DNA of 64,000 nt from Asterella californica (taxonomy: Eukaryota > Streptophyta > Marchantiopsida > Marchantiales > Aytoniaceae). The DNA is taken from contig JAYKYS010000001.1 in NCBI GenBank assembly GCA_036924285.1, forward strand, positions 27,155,501 to 27,219,500, given 5' to 3'. Below are positions 23,481 through 33,780 of this stretch, piece after piece. Below the pieces are notes generated by a model. That model saw only the letters and a list, made by a program, of their open reading frames with translations, had not been told where the DNA came from and did not search any database. Positions within the stretch are counted from its first letter, which is position 1, and the number at the start of each line of letters is the position of its first letter. A program made the position numbers and the translations under genes.

Positions 23481-26400
23481 GTAACTCTTGTTAAGAAAAT
23501 ATTGATTCCCCGAATGACCCTTTAAGTGATCGTGGTAAATAAAAAAACCTCCTTTTGTGAGTTCGTTGTTAGAGACTGTTAAGTACAAAATGGGAGACTA
23601 TACAACTTTCATGGAAAACTGTGATGTAACTATTTAAACCCAGAGTATGAATACAAGTGCTCTTGATAACCCAGAATATCTTATTTTGGGGTTTTTCTTC
23701 AGCGAACTGAAAAATTTAACCATTACGCAAAAAATGGTTATGGTGATTAGGTGTTCATCTCAATTTAGAATATGTAAAATAAAAAAATTAATTAAAACTA
23801 TTTATTAGCTTTACAAGTTATGGTTCATCCCAGAACAAACTTAGTATTGAAGAAGATTATCAGGAATCTCTGGCTTCTATGTGTACTTGAGATATTGAAT
23901 TTCGTGTCAGATTCAAGGAACTTGAGCTCTTTAATGACCCAAGCTGGAGATGGAAAGGGGAAACAAAACTCTCACATACCCAACTTTATTTCTAATATTT
24001 ACGAATATCTTAAGGTTTATACTTCAAGAAAAGTTTCCAGTTCGTGTAAAAGGGTTCGAAATCATCTAAGTGACATATGACAAGTCTTGATCTAAACAGG
24101 TGTTTATTTTCTGTTTTCTGTTTTTTGTTTTGGTCCATGTCATTTTGGGTACATATTGGACTAAGACGAAGATGGAGAAGGTGAAATATGCAGGGGATTT
24201 ATTTATTGCATAATCATTTAGGTAATAAATTAAACTTTTGAGTTATTATCTATTAGTAGTGACTGTAGTCTGGATATGTAAATAGAAGAGTGCATATATT
24301 AGCACTCCTATTATGATTTATGGTAAGGTCTTCTCACATTCTCCGGTTTGAGTTAACCGTTAAATGTTGATAAAATATAATATTATATAAATTAATATAA
24401 TATTTTTCCTTAACATTTATATATTTTTTCTCATAACAGCAAGCAACCAAAAATTCTCAGAAATTCATCTTGCATGCATATTTGATTTGAAAACGAGTCT
24501 TTCTCGCATGTTGTTAAGTATGCACCTGAGCATAACTACGGTCAAAACCACAAAGATGATTTAGATACTAAATAGGTGTGAGACTAATTTTAAACTATAC
24601 TGGGAAAGATAAGAAACTGTTCACTTGACTGTATGACTAGACGCAAGTTCAATCAGACGTGAAAGAAAAGAATGTCCGGCATGAAATAAGAGAATAAGAA
24701 GACAATTAATTGTATTAATTAGTGAATTTCTCGATCGTGTTAAACAGTAGACTGAAATATCAAAATCTACACTTGTGCGGTCAAGAACCTGTCAAGAAAA
24801 AATTCAGAGGAGAGAAAAGAAGAATCTAGTTGGAAAGGGTAGCATGCAACCCATTATTTCGTCCTCTATGTACTAATATTTAACAGAAAATTATAAATTA
24901 ATGTGTTAACTTAAACCCCCGTGCAAGTATAGAACCAAGGAAAAAGATATTCCTATTTTCAGAATGTAGTTTAGCTTGGAGAGAATATAATTTATTTATT
25001 TTATTCAAAACACATGGAAACGTCGGTTTACATTTGGCAATCAAGATTAATCTATTTATGGTGCTTTACAAATGGTAAAGCTCATGGAGAGCATTGATTT
25101 CACTCGAGTATGAGCATAAAAGCATGAAAGACAATTTTATTTTCTCCTTCTGGTGTTCTTTAAGTCTGAAGAAAAAGATTTTGGTCTGCTCCAAGAAACC
25201 CCTAAATCTTCTTTAGTTTGATTTTATCTTGGTTGGCAACTCCAGCGCTGTAACAGTTATAAAAAGATTCATTATTCTATACGCCTGATCAACTTGACAG
25301 ATGGTATTGCCCCAAGGCCTTGATGTCTTGATTGGCTAAGTCGATCCAGAATAAAACAGCTTAGTATAACACTTTTTCCCATATAAACGTGTTTATCGAA
25401 AACAGAAAGCACATTTCGATGTACAAGGCCGTCGGGAAAGATATTATAATTCTCTCTGCGACATCAGACTGACACAACTCGCTCAGGTCCGTACATAAAA
25501 AGCTAAGTGCATAAGCATCCCCAACGCGTGTACAGCGAGAGTAACAGCCAGAGTAAAAGAAAGGACCGTTACGGCGGAAGGCCACTCGGGAAAAAAACCT
25601 GGTTGGACACCGCTCATGTATCGCAAGCGGAGGCGGCGGCATGTTTAAATTTTCGCCGCGTTCCATTCTTCGGCATGTGGGTACTGGCGGAGGCAGCTTG
25701 CGTCAGTCGTTTCGTGTGTTCGCTACATGAGGCGGCGGGTTTATCATTTCTATCCCTTGTATAGCGGTACATGAGACGGCGGATTTTCGTCTTGAACAGC
25801 GTCACGCTCCGTGCGTTCATATCAATCCTCGACCTCTAGCGGAGGCAGGTTTCCGTCGATCGCTTCTCACACTTCTCGCTTCTCTTACCTTTCTTTCCCT
25901 TCGTCGGGGTTTGCCTCTGCTGGTCATGAATGGCGATTTCCCGCACGGTTCTTGGCAGCCACCAGTATTGGAGATGGAGAAACGCTTCCTTTTTGCGTAT
26001 CGTCGTCTTGCTCGCTGGAAGGAATGCGTCACGACTCTCGTCTCGTCGAAGGTTTACTCGTGTCGTCGATGGAACCTTTACTGGATTCTGCTTTTCATCG
26101 TGCTCTTTTATTGCTTATGCGAAATGCCACTATTCTTTGCTTCTGGTTTGCGTCTTTGCTTCTAATCTCCTTGTCGTCGCGTTCTTTCTTTGCTGTAATT
26201 CGGCAAAGGAAGAACTCGACGTCGATGACAGCGGATGGGACGCTCATGCCGAGGCATTCGCTGCTTCTTGTCTTCTTGCGTCGACTCGTCTCGTCTCAAC
26301 GTTCGATGCTTATCTTGTGGCAGCAGATAAGTTTTCTCACTCGTTGTTGTGCTTCTGGTCTTTTCTTTTCATGTCGCAGCACATACCCGAAGTCATTGTT

Positions 26401-26514
26401 GTCGATGCCGATGATGATCCCTTGTCTCTTCCATCTACTCCGGTTTCGGAACTCCTTGCCGATGATGAAAGTCGGTGTATTCCTTCCACTCCCCCTGCCT
26501 CCAGTCCTCGCTGA

Positions 26515-28291
26515 GAATGTCCACAGCTGAAACTGCAGGACTGCTTCCGTGCCTTCGAAGCGATTTGTTGTCACCAAACTGATGTCTCCGGTCCATGTGT
26601 TATCGATCGTTTCTGTCGTCCTCTGACTTCACCTCCTTACCCCGTTTACTCCGGCAGTTTGCTGTCCTTCTGTGATATCGATCTATACACGTCTGCGTCC
26701 TACATTTACATTGACTTTCATTTTACACTCGTGTCTCTCGAATTCTTAGTTCCTGCGCTGGATTATGTCCTCCTTTCTAAATCTTTTACTGTACCCACCA
26801 GTTGTCTTTAGGCTTGTGTCGGTCCCTTCCATTACATACATACCGAGGAAACTTGGCTAGTTTTACGAGACAGTCGTTCGATTCTTTTTTGTTATCCAAA
26901 ATTCCTACAGCTTCCAAGCGATCGACGTCTTTTGAAACCGAGTGTGGTAGGTCTTTATCGTCTGAACTGCGTTAGGTGTCTCTGCCACGACGTTGATCAC
27001 GCTTCTTATAGGTTTGCTTGTAAACACTTTCCTTTTAGCCATGTTGCTCAGACGAGCCGCCAGAGCTCACCGTCCGCAGAGTCTGCCACCACCTCTTGCG
27101 GCCGGAACACGTAGGGTACCTATTACCAAGCGATTGGAGTTGTCAGTAACTGTGAATTGCACAAGGGCTGACCTCGATATCGACAGATGTTGGCCGCTTC
27201 TGTCTCGATTCCTCGAAGAAGAGTGTAAGGGCGGTTTGTTCTCTGTAGAACGAGGAGGAAGTCTACTCCACTTGCATATACAGGGTGTAATATGTGTCGA
27301 AGCTAGCACTTGTGTCCAAGTCAAACAGCGTCTTCTTGCAGTTCTTGGCTGGAAGGGAGTCGACAGGCCTGTGGGAGGCGAAGTCTGCGTCAAGTCACTG
27401 ACGAACAGGGGACTCCATACCTTCGTCGGTATGGTAGCTACTGCATGAAAGACAAGGCTGAGGCTCATCATAAAGCCTGCATGAAAAACATTACTGACAG
27501 TATGCTGCAGGACGGAGAAGAACTTTTTACGCTTTTTGGTGATGCAGACACTAAGAACCGGGTGGAGTTAAACTGCAACAACATTCTGCAACGGGCCGTC
27601 CAGTTCAACAAGTTCAGAAGCAGGCATCCGCTAGGTAGCACCTTGAGAACTTACCTCCGGTCGATGATTAAATCTGGTAAATATACCCCTTCCTGCCGCT
27701 GGTTGATGGCGTGTGGCATTCATAAGACTAGGAGCGATTCTTTGTGGAAGGCTCTCGTTCGTCCAGAAACCATCACCATATCGGACATTGACAACGTGTT
27801 TTTTGCCCAAACTCGTGCTCGGTATTTCAATGTTGAACCAGATACTGATATTATCAACGAGGAAGACTGCGTCGTGCCTGCGTCCCCTGCAGACAGACCA
27901 AGGACAGTACCGAATTTTCAAGACGTCGAGGCCCTACCGGACTACATGCCTATCTGCAGCGCTCTCGATCGTCATCTGGGAGCGGACAGAGCCTATGAAG
28001 GTAGGTTCCCTTCTCTGTTTTCTCTGCTACTTCATTTCTTCTTCTTCATTCGTCGTTCTGCCGGTAACTGCTGTTTCCTCTGTGCAGAACGTGAAGGCAG
28101 AGCGGAGACCACACGTACAGAAATTCATACTGCTATATGCAGAGTGGTGGATTCGCAGAGTCAATGATCACAGCTCGTTAACTCCCACTTCATCATTTCG
28201 CAGCTTGGAGCATCATGATCAGCGTGAAGACTGTTACAGAACTTCGTTTTCTCGTACACACTTAAGTATTATAGACCGGCTTAGATATTAG
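26515..28291 (+). pseudogene. Replitron-like HUH endonuclease (Rep-type), copy A, frameshifted
   Basis: An N-terminal region in one frame (26515 onward) contains YPVYSGSLL, SYIYIDFHFTLVSLEFLV and, after an in-frame TAG at 26809, VGPFHYIHTEETW. It aligns with copy B. The HUH domain lies at about 27110-27436: motif I LELSVTVN, motif II LHLHIQGV (His-Leu-His at 27269-27277) and CVKSLTNRGLHTFVGMV. The nucleophile motif YCMK (27439-27450) follows one base out of frame. Beyond it runs a helical C-terminal domain (HKACMKNITDSML, ELFTLFGDADTKNRVEL, GSTLRTYLRSMIKSGKY, RSDSLWKALVRPETITISDI). A likely intron is 28000-28086 (GTAGGT to TGCAG), after which GRPHVQKF-like or EREGRAE readings are possible. 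HUH enzymes nick one strand and join to it through Tyr. Upstream open frames at 25.8-26.5 kb may hold an additional N-terminal exon (EELDVDDSGWDAH). The product is not made in one piece. Confidence 0.7.
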
Positions 28292-28299
28292 GCACATAC

Positions 28300-28600
28300 T
28301 TTAATCGTACAGGCATGTATTGTAAACGTCATCTTCAGCGTGACGGTTTTCTATCGGCATCAGAAACTTACATATGGCTAGCATACTATCGTACAGACTT
28401 GTATTGTAAACGTCATCTTCAGACATTGTAGACTTGGTGTTACTGCTTTTATCGTACAGACGTCTGTTCAACGTCTGTAGACTTGGTGTTACTGCTTTTA
28501 TCGTACAGAACGTCTTACGGCATCAGAAACTTATATATGGAACAGACTTGGCGTTACTGTCTCTTTTTTCGCGTTTTTTCGCGTTTATATACTCTGAATA
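28300..28600 (+). repeat. Subterminal tandem repeats of replitron-like copy A
   Basis: ATCGTACAGACTTGTATTGT and AAACGTCATCTTCAG occur twice (about 28305 and 28390). GACTTGGTGTTACTGCTTTT plus ATCGTACAG occurs twice and a third partial time (about 28432, 28480, 28545). GGCATCAGAAACTTA.ATATGG occurs twice. The run ends at TTTTTTCGCG doublets and AATAAAG. Copy B has its own unrelated tandem repeat in the same relative place. Confidence 0.7.
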
Positions 28601-29137
28601 AAGTTTACATTTTTCACATTTCTCAGACGGGCACTGAACCCATCCCGTGCACGCTGTTTTGCTCGTAACAGAGAGCGAAGGTAACTGGAACGAAGTTTTG
28701 ATATGGAAAGCCGTAACTCAGAAGCCAGCGGAGACAGAGAAGCCGAAAAGAAAAAGAACCGACCGTGGAGGCCAAAAAAGTAGCGAAGGAAACATATAAA
28801 AATCGACAAGCACAAAACGAAAGAAAAAAAGTATTTGTTGTCCGTAGCAACGAACTTCAGAACCAAAATGATATAACAAAAAAACAAGCGTATGCTCGGA
28901 ACGAGACAACTGGTCCGGTGAGAAAAATACATGCTTCTCGTTTGGAGGATCGAAACTGCGAAGCACATGGGTGAATATGCATGCTAACTGGGTGCAAAAC
29001 GTCCCAAACATGCAGTTGTTGCCAAAGAAATTTCCATCCATCAATGATTTGTGAAACTTGTGTCCACCAGCCGCAATGGCCATGCACAAACGAGTGCGAC
29101 TGCTGGCTAAATGACCTATCCTCTAAGCTAAATACTG

Positions 29138-32100
29138 CTACAATAAGTCGAAGAAATAGTCAAGACCTTGGCCTATATCCCAAATGGATATGCCGACATG
29201 CCACCTCTCGGCTTCTTCAAGTCTGATGGCCAAGGACTGCAACGATGGGTAAAATACCTTATGTTGTGTCTTTTTCTGCTTCATCTCTTCTTTAAAGTAT
29301 GAGAAGTAGTGCTCTTGGCTCGACTGATCCCACGTTAGAACTGGTTTATGTTGTGCTAAGAGCGAGACATAGTTGTTTCCAACAATCGCACCGCCACCTG
29401 GACCGTCAATCGTACAATCAAAGTTGGTGCGATGTCCAAAATGTTTCTCATCCTAAAAGACTGAAAGATGGCCATGACACAAATGATGCATAATACCCTG
29501 CAGCTCCTCTGTAGTTTGATCTCAATGGAAGAAAATGTTTGGGTTCATACCTTGAGGCATCGAATAATCGTTTCCGTAGAAGTTGAGGCCCATTAAAGTT
29601 CTGCTCGCCATATCTGGATCTCTTGAAGTAATAGCGGAGTCCAGAAGTTCTCTCTTGGGGTCTGCTCTTTTCCCTCTCTTCCCTTTGCCTTTTGGCAGTA
29701 GCACGTGTAGACATTGCCGGATCCAAGCAAGAGGAGCATTGGGTCCGGGTACGTACGCATTAGAATAGTCATATGTCATGAGAGAGAACCCGTCGACTGC
29801 ATCACGCAAATATATCATATCGCTAGTTGTAAAACCGTTTGGGTCTGCAGGCTTTCCAGAAGGCGAAGGAATGACCAGAATGAGCTGGAACAAATCTCCA
29901 CTTTTTCTTTTGGATGCTTTTAGAGTACGTAACTCCATTCCAAGCAATCTGACAAATTCTAGTGCCTGAAACAAAATACACAACATCACTACCTCGTCTG
30001 GAGGTAATCTAATTTACTGGACGTATGTGCACATGAATGGTAATTCCTATAAGTCGTCGAACTTCAACAAAATCAATAGACAAAAAACGTCATCATGATA
30101 TTAAAACGAAAATTCGAAAGACTATTTGTATGGAGACCGAATTTATAAGATACACACACATGTGGCGGAGGTGCCTCTTGCACGTGGTAACTCTGATCAT
30201 CAGACTTTGATTTGTGATCCTAGACTTCTAATACTACTGGTTGAAAAGGCTAAGCAACATACACATACACGAGATTCGATGACAGAAAATCATACCTTTT
30301 GACGAAGGTTTGGATCTTCCAAAACTCCATAACCTCGCCATAGGGACCACGCCTCTAATACAATTCCGTCAAACTCCATCTTTCTGCGATAGTTACATAC
30401 CGCCAAAACTTCCAAGAATTCAAACATACTATCCCGATTTGATGTTCAAAGAGCAGTCATTGAGAAACGTTGCAGCTCTTTCTCCCTTCCGACGGATCGA
30501 ATCTAATACGAGCAATCAACTATCTTGAACTAACGAGGTAAGGTAATTTGGATGTCTGGACTTCTGATACAATTGGAAGGGGAAAGGGTTTATACGTGAC
30601 TTCAGACGTTATGATGTCGATAGCTTCCTCTCGTTCCGATTCTTTCACGAGCATGCTTGTAGGATATCCTTCTAGAACAACGCGGGGTACAATCTGCTCC
30701 AACAAATCCACTGGAGACAGAACTGAATAAAGACCACGAAGTAGAACACAAGTTGCAAGGGACACACCAATACAGAAGCTTAAAGATATGATGTACTTTT
30801 GACAAATCGTGCTGCACCAACCGAAGATAGTAAGAAGGATTAACACTAAACCACAATTGTACCACACTGATCACTATGAAGGTGCTCCTCAACAATTAAC
30901 CCCAGTTTAGAAACGAAAGAGCTTCTAAAGAAATATCCATCCATCTTGGTTCAGCACCTGACTTCTGATTTGACTAACATACCTTTGGAGATCCTCTTTG
31001 ACGAACATCGGCCATCCACTGCTGATCAACATCATGTCGCCCATGCAAGCTCAACCCATGATTGTCTCTGGAAATTTGAAGTAATCCACGCATCAGACTA
31101 TTTCTAATCGCTCTCCATCTAATACACAATCCATGGTGAGAAGTACAAACAAGTGTAATTACCTTTTCAGTTGGTACCATACAGGTGAAACATGTGTGAA
31201 TTTGGCGCGGAACAACCTCGCCATGTCATAACCTTTTCCATTCCTGTGCAGATGAGCAGAGCATAGCTCACCTTCAATCAGTTACAAGGATGATTAAAGG
31301 TACAATTTAACTACAAGTGAAGCAAGTTGAGATGGAATCGCAACCACCAATGACGTCCCCTCAATACAGAAGCATGACATGAACAGCAGCCCTTTAATAT
31401 CTGCAATGTCGTGGATTAACGTACATTTCAACACATTCGGATTGAGAATGAAGAGACAACAAGCAAGACCTAACGTTGCATCAAAGCCCTTGGGTAGAAA
31501 CATGTATGTGGACCAAGTGCACATGGAATTCGACATCTCACACAACCAATTTGTTATCTTCTGTTCGGAAGACCACACGGTTTCTTCATTGCCGTTTATA
31601 CTTAGGTGATGAACATGAAAGATGCAAAAGAAAACTCACCATGGAGTAACATACGCTAAGAGTGAACCCTGGAAGTGACGATGTGATGTGTTGCTCCAGT
31701 AGCGAGGATGATCCTACAAGACAGGGAAAGCCATAGTCATGAGTAAGCATGTTCCACAATAATTTGTGAAACATTATGGCTATCGTACAAGGAAAACCAG
31801 AAGAAGCAACAGCACCGGAGGAGAACGATGGATGATCGTGTCCAGGGACAATAGCAAAAATCCTTGATTAGATTCACTCAGTTGTCAATATTTGGTACTC
31901 ATCCGCATCTGGTTTTAAACATACACTCATCCGGACCTATTCTTGTCGTGTAACTATTGTTCTCCCCTGGTTGAAACAGAAGAGCGGTTTCCCCTATCCA
32001 TAGTCCAAACACAAAATCTGCGTCCTTCATTTTATCCTTAACCTATTTCTAGAAGTTGTGAAGGACGAGAAGAAACGTGGGTAATAAATTCTGTATTTAG

Positions 32101-32634
32101 TGGATTTCTTTAAGAGGATGACTAGAAGATTATGGCATCTTCAGGAAAGAAAAAGGGAAATCCCGGCATTGTGATCAGTGATGCATACGGAGACTAATCT
32201 TGAGCACCGATTCATAGGAAATTAAGGTATCTTCACAAAAGAAAACCAAATAGAGAAAATCCTCACACTGATCAGCGATGCATACAAAGACTAACCTTCA
32301 GCACCGATTCATAAGACAGATCTGTAGACTTGACAAGTCCACGATCGTACACAGAAGATGTAGCAGTGACGTTGAAAAACTGAGTAGGAGGCGGTGTTGG
32401 TCGAAATGCGCCTAGTCGTCGGGTGAGAAGCCACACAATCCAGACGACGAAAAGCAATACGCACGTAGCAGCAATGTTCAGAAAAAAGCCGGCATTGTAC
32501 TTGTTTTCGACACTTCCTTGCACTTGTTGTCCAGAGTTTCGTCCACTACCAGTGTTCCGCAAAGAAGACGGTGTTGACCGAGCACGTTTAGCTGCTGCCA
32601 TCCTCCTCTGTCCTCTACCTCCAGAGCTCGACAT
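29138..32634 (-). CDS. CHID1-like GH18 (chitinase-domain-containing) membrane protein, 8 exons
   Basis: Coding exons on the minus strand: 32296-32634, 31640-31713, 31163-31243, 30983-31067, 30596-30693, 30296-30383, 29551-29965 and 29138-29397. All have GT/AG ends and phases that sum to 1440 bases (479 aa, TAG stop). Residues 1-46 are basic and Ser-rich. Residues ~50-71 form one membrane segment, so a signal-anchor with the GH18 barrel on the lumenal side is likely. The barrel contains [66 protein letters not shown] (~229-241), [34 protein letters not shown] and [16 protein letters not shown] at the end. These match the plant relatives of animal CHID1/SI-CLP along the whole length. The GH18 catalytic DxxDxDxE is reduced to D-G-I-V-L-E, as in CHID1, so sugar binding or weak activity is more likely than true chitinase. 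No damage is seen. Confidence 0.9.
32130..32330. repeat. Tandem duplication of the exon 1 / intron 1 border of the CHID1-like gene
   Basis: The sequence at about 32130-32218 is a diverged copy of about 32220-32318 (offset about 90-98 bp). Shared blocks are ATCTTCA..AAAGAAAA, GTGATCAG.GATGCATAC, AGACTAA.CTT.AGCACCGATTCATA. The downstream copy (on the gene's strand) has lost the GT of the splice donor (AAGATT in place of AAGGTT), so only the exon-proximal donor at 32295 is usable. Confidence 0.65.
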
Positions 32635-32786
32635 TTCTATCGTATCTCTTATCTAAACAACCAGACGAACATCAAACTCCGAACATCAAACTTCAAATCT
32701 CTCAGGTTGGTAAGTCTCCAGCATTCTCCCCTTCCCGCTGTCCTTCCCACTCTGCTTTTCCTTCTTTAAGGGAAAAGGTTTAGGGG

Positions 32787-32804
32787 AAACCCTACACCCT
32801 AAAC
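32787..32804. promoter_or_regulatory. Telo-box-like element upstream of the CHID1-like gene
   Basis: AAACCCTACACCCTAAAC lies about 155 bp upstream of the start codon. AAACCCTA is the telo-box found in many plant promoters of growth-related genes, bound by telomere-repeat-binding factors. It is also the plant telomere repeat. Function is inferred from position only. Confidence 0.4.
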
Positions 32805-33319
32805 ATGCAGCCATAGAGTGTTTTGAGAAGAAAATCAATCTCTTGACGTATGAGTTTCCTTCATTTGCATCTAGAGCAGCCAAATTCTCTCAATCGGTTT
32901 TCTTCAATCTCTTACTCAGTTCGATCGTTACCAATTTTGACTGACTGATTGCTTGAAAAGGAGAACGACATAGAATGTTGAAAAGCTGCGCTCACGCAGC
33001 ATCTCATGAAAAAAAGAAATCATACCTCTCCATACACAAGAATGACAGACTTTATTTTCTCTTCTTCGTCAATAAACTGAAAGGTAAATCACTTTCTTTT
33101 GTTTTTGATCCGCAGGCAAGAGGTGGATGCATATAGATGTAGATGGACTCTCCAAACCATAATTCAAAGTACACCAAAAAACATTAAACTATATAATTTT
33201 ATGAGAATTTATCTCACAGAACCATATAGTTTAATGTTTAATGGCTTACTAGTTTATGTGTATAGATTTTAAAGAATGATGCAAATTCTATATTAAGAAA
33301 TTATGAGAAGTATATATAT

Positions 33320-33500
33320 ACTCGAGAATCAGGGGAAGTTTTGGGAAGAACCCATAAGGCAAATGTGTACCTACGCAATTCAAGTACAAGTAGGGGACCT
33401 TGATGCCAAATACACCTGAATTTATTACCTATGCATTATCCCCTCTCCTATCCAAAGATGAAAAATAACGCAGAGAATCTAGACAGTAACTGTCCTTATT
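33320..33500. repeat. Member of the AT-rich hairpin repeat family (diverged)
   Basis: ACCCATAAGGCAAATGTGTA, then ACGCAATTCAAGTACAAGTA, GGGG, and then AATTTATTACCT parallel the member at 40335-40440. The right hairpin arm is missing here. Confidence 0.45.
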
Positions 33501-33780
33501 ACACAACTGAATTATGATCTTCACTTTGCATATTTACACCTCAGGAAAAGTTTGATTGATTTCTCTCATGATATATCCCTGAAGTACCCTGTTCCTTTAC
33601 TCCACTGTTCAGTTATGTACTGTTTTTATTTGCTTCCAGGTCAGAATGTAGAGTTTATATCGATGGCAATAGCTCCACAGCATAGAGCCAAAAAGATCGA
33701 GAATGAAGTGCATTCCAATCAATCTTTGTTGGTGGAAGTCGACTGCCAGGTGCCAGTTACGTTTCCGAGAACCGCACTTT

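Larger units (their letters stand above)
19053..25599. other. Long non-coding region with transposon ends and small repeats
   Basis: No gene is supportable. Open frames are short and lack motifs. The region holds a possible transposon with inverted similar ends (19440-22720), a CACCTGA triple repeat, a long hairpin at 22362-22429, a dispersed repeat at about 23.29 kb, and strongly AT-rich sequence from 23.7 to 25.0 kb. Confidence 0.5.
25600..28650 (+). mobile_element. Replitron-like transposon, copy A (approximate limits)
   Basis: The limits are set by the GC-richer leader beginning near 25.6 kb (repeated GAGGCGGCGG-type tracts) and the poly(A)-signal-like AATAAA at about 28598. The only recognisable gene is a Rep-like HUH endonuclease (26515-28291). 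The 3' part holds tandem repeats. No long LTRs or obvious terminal inverted repeats are present. I could not define exact ends or a target duplication. The second copy is at 42.2-44.6 kb, which shows that the unit is mobile or duplicated. Confidence 0.55.

Noticed and set aside
25811..26530. 239-codon plus-strand open frame upstream of the HUH gene A.
   Set aside because: Overlapping open frames in other phases are equally long, and its composition (Ser, Leu, Arg) looks like GC-skewed leader. The frame with EELDVDDSGWDAH is the better candidate for an extra exon, but it too is unproven.
26515..28291. Alternative reading as an integrated CRESS-DNA virus (geminivirus-like) Rep.
   Set aside because: There is no superfamily 3 helicase (Walker A/B) region. 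The C-terminal domain and the duplicated copy with shared non-viral N-terminus fit a replitron-type transposon better.
26515..28291. Alternative reading as a Helitron.
   Set aside because: No Pif1-like helicase, a single Tyr in the YxxK setting where Helitrons have two Tyr, and no Helitron-like CTRR end with hairpin found.
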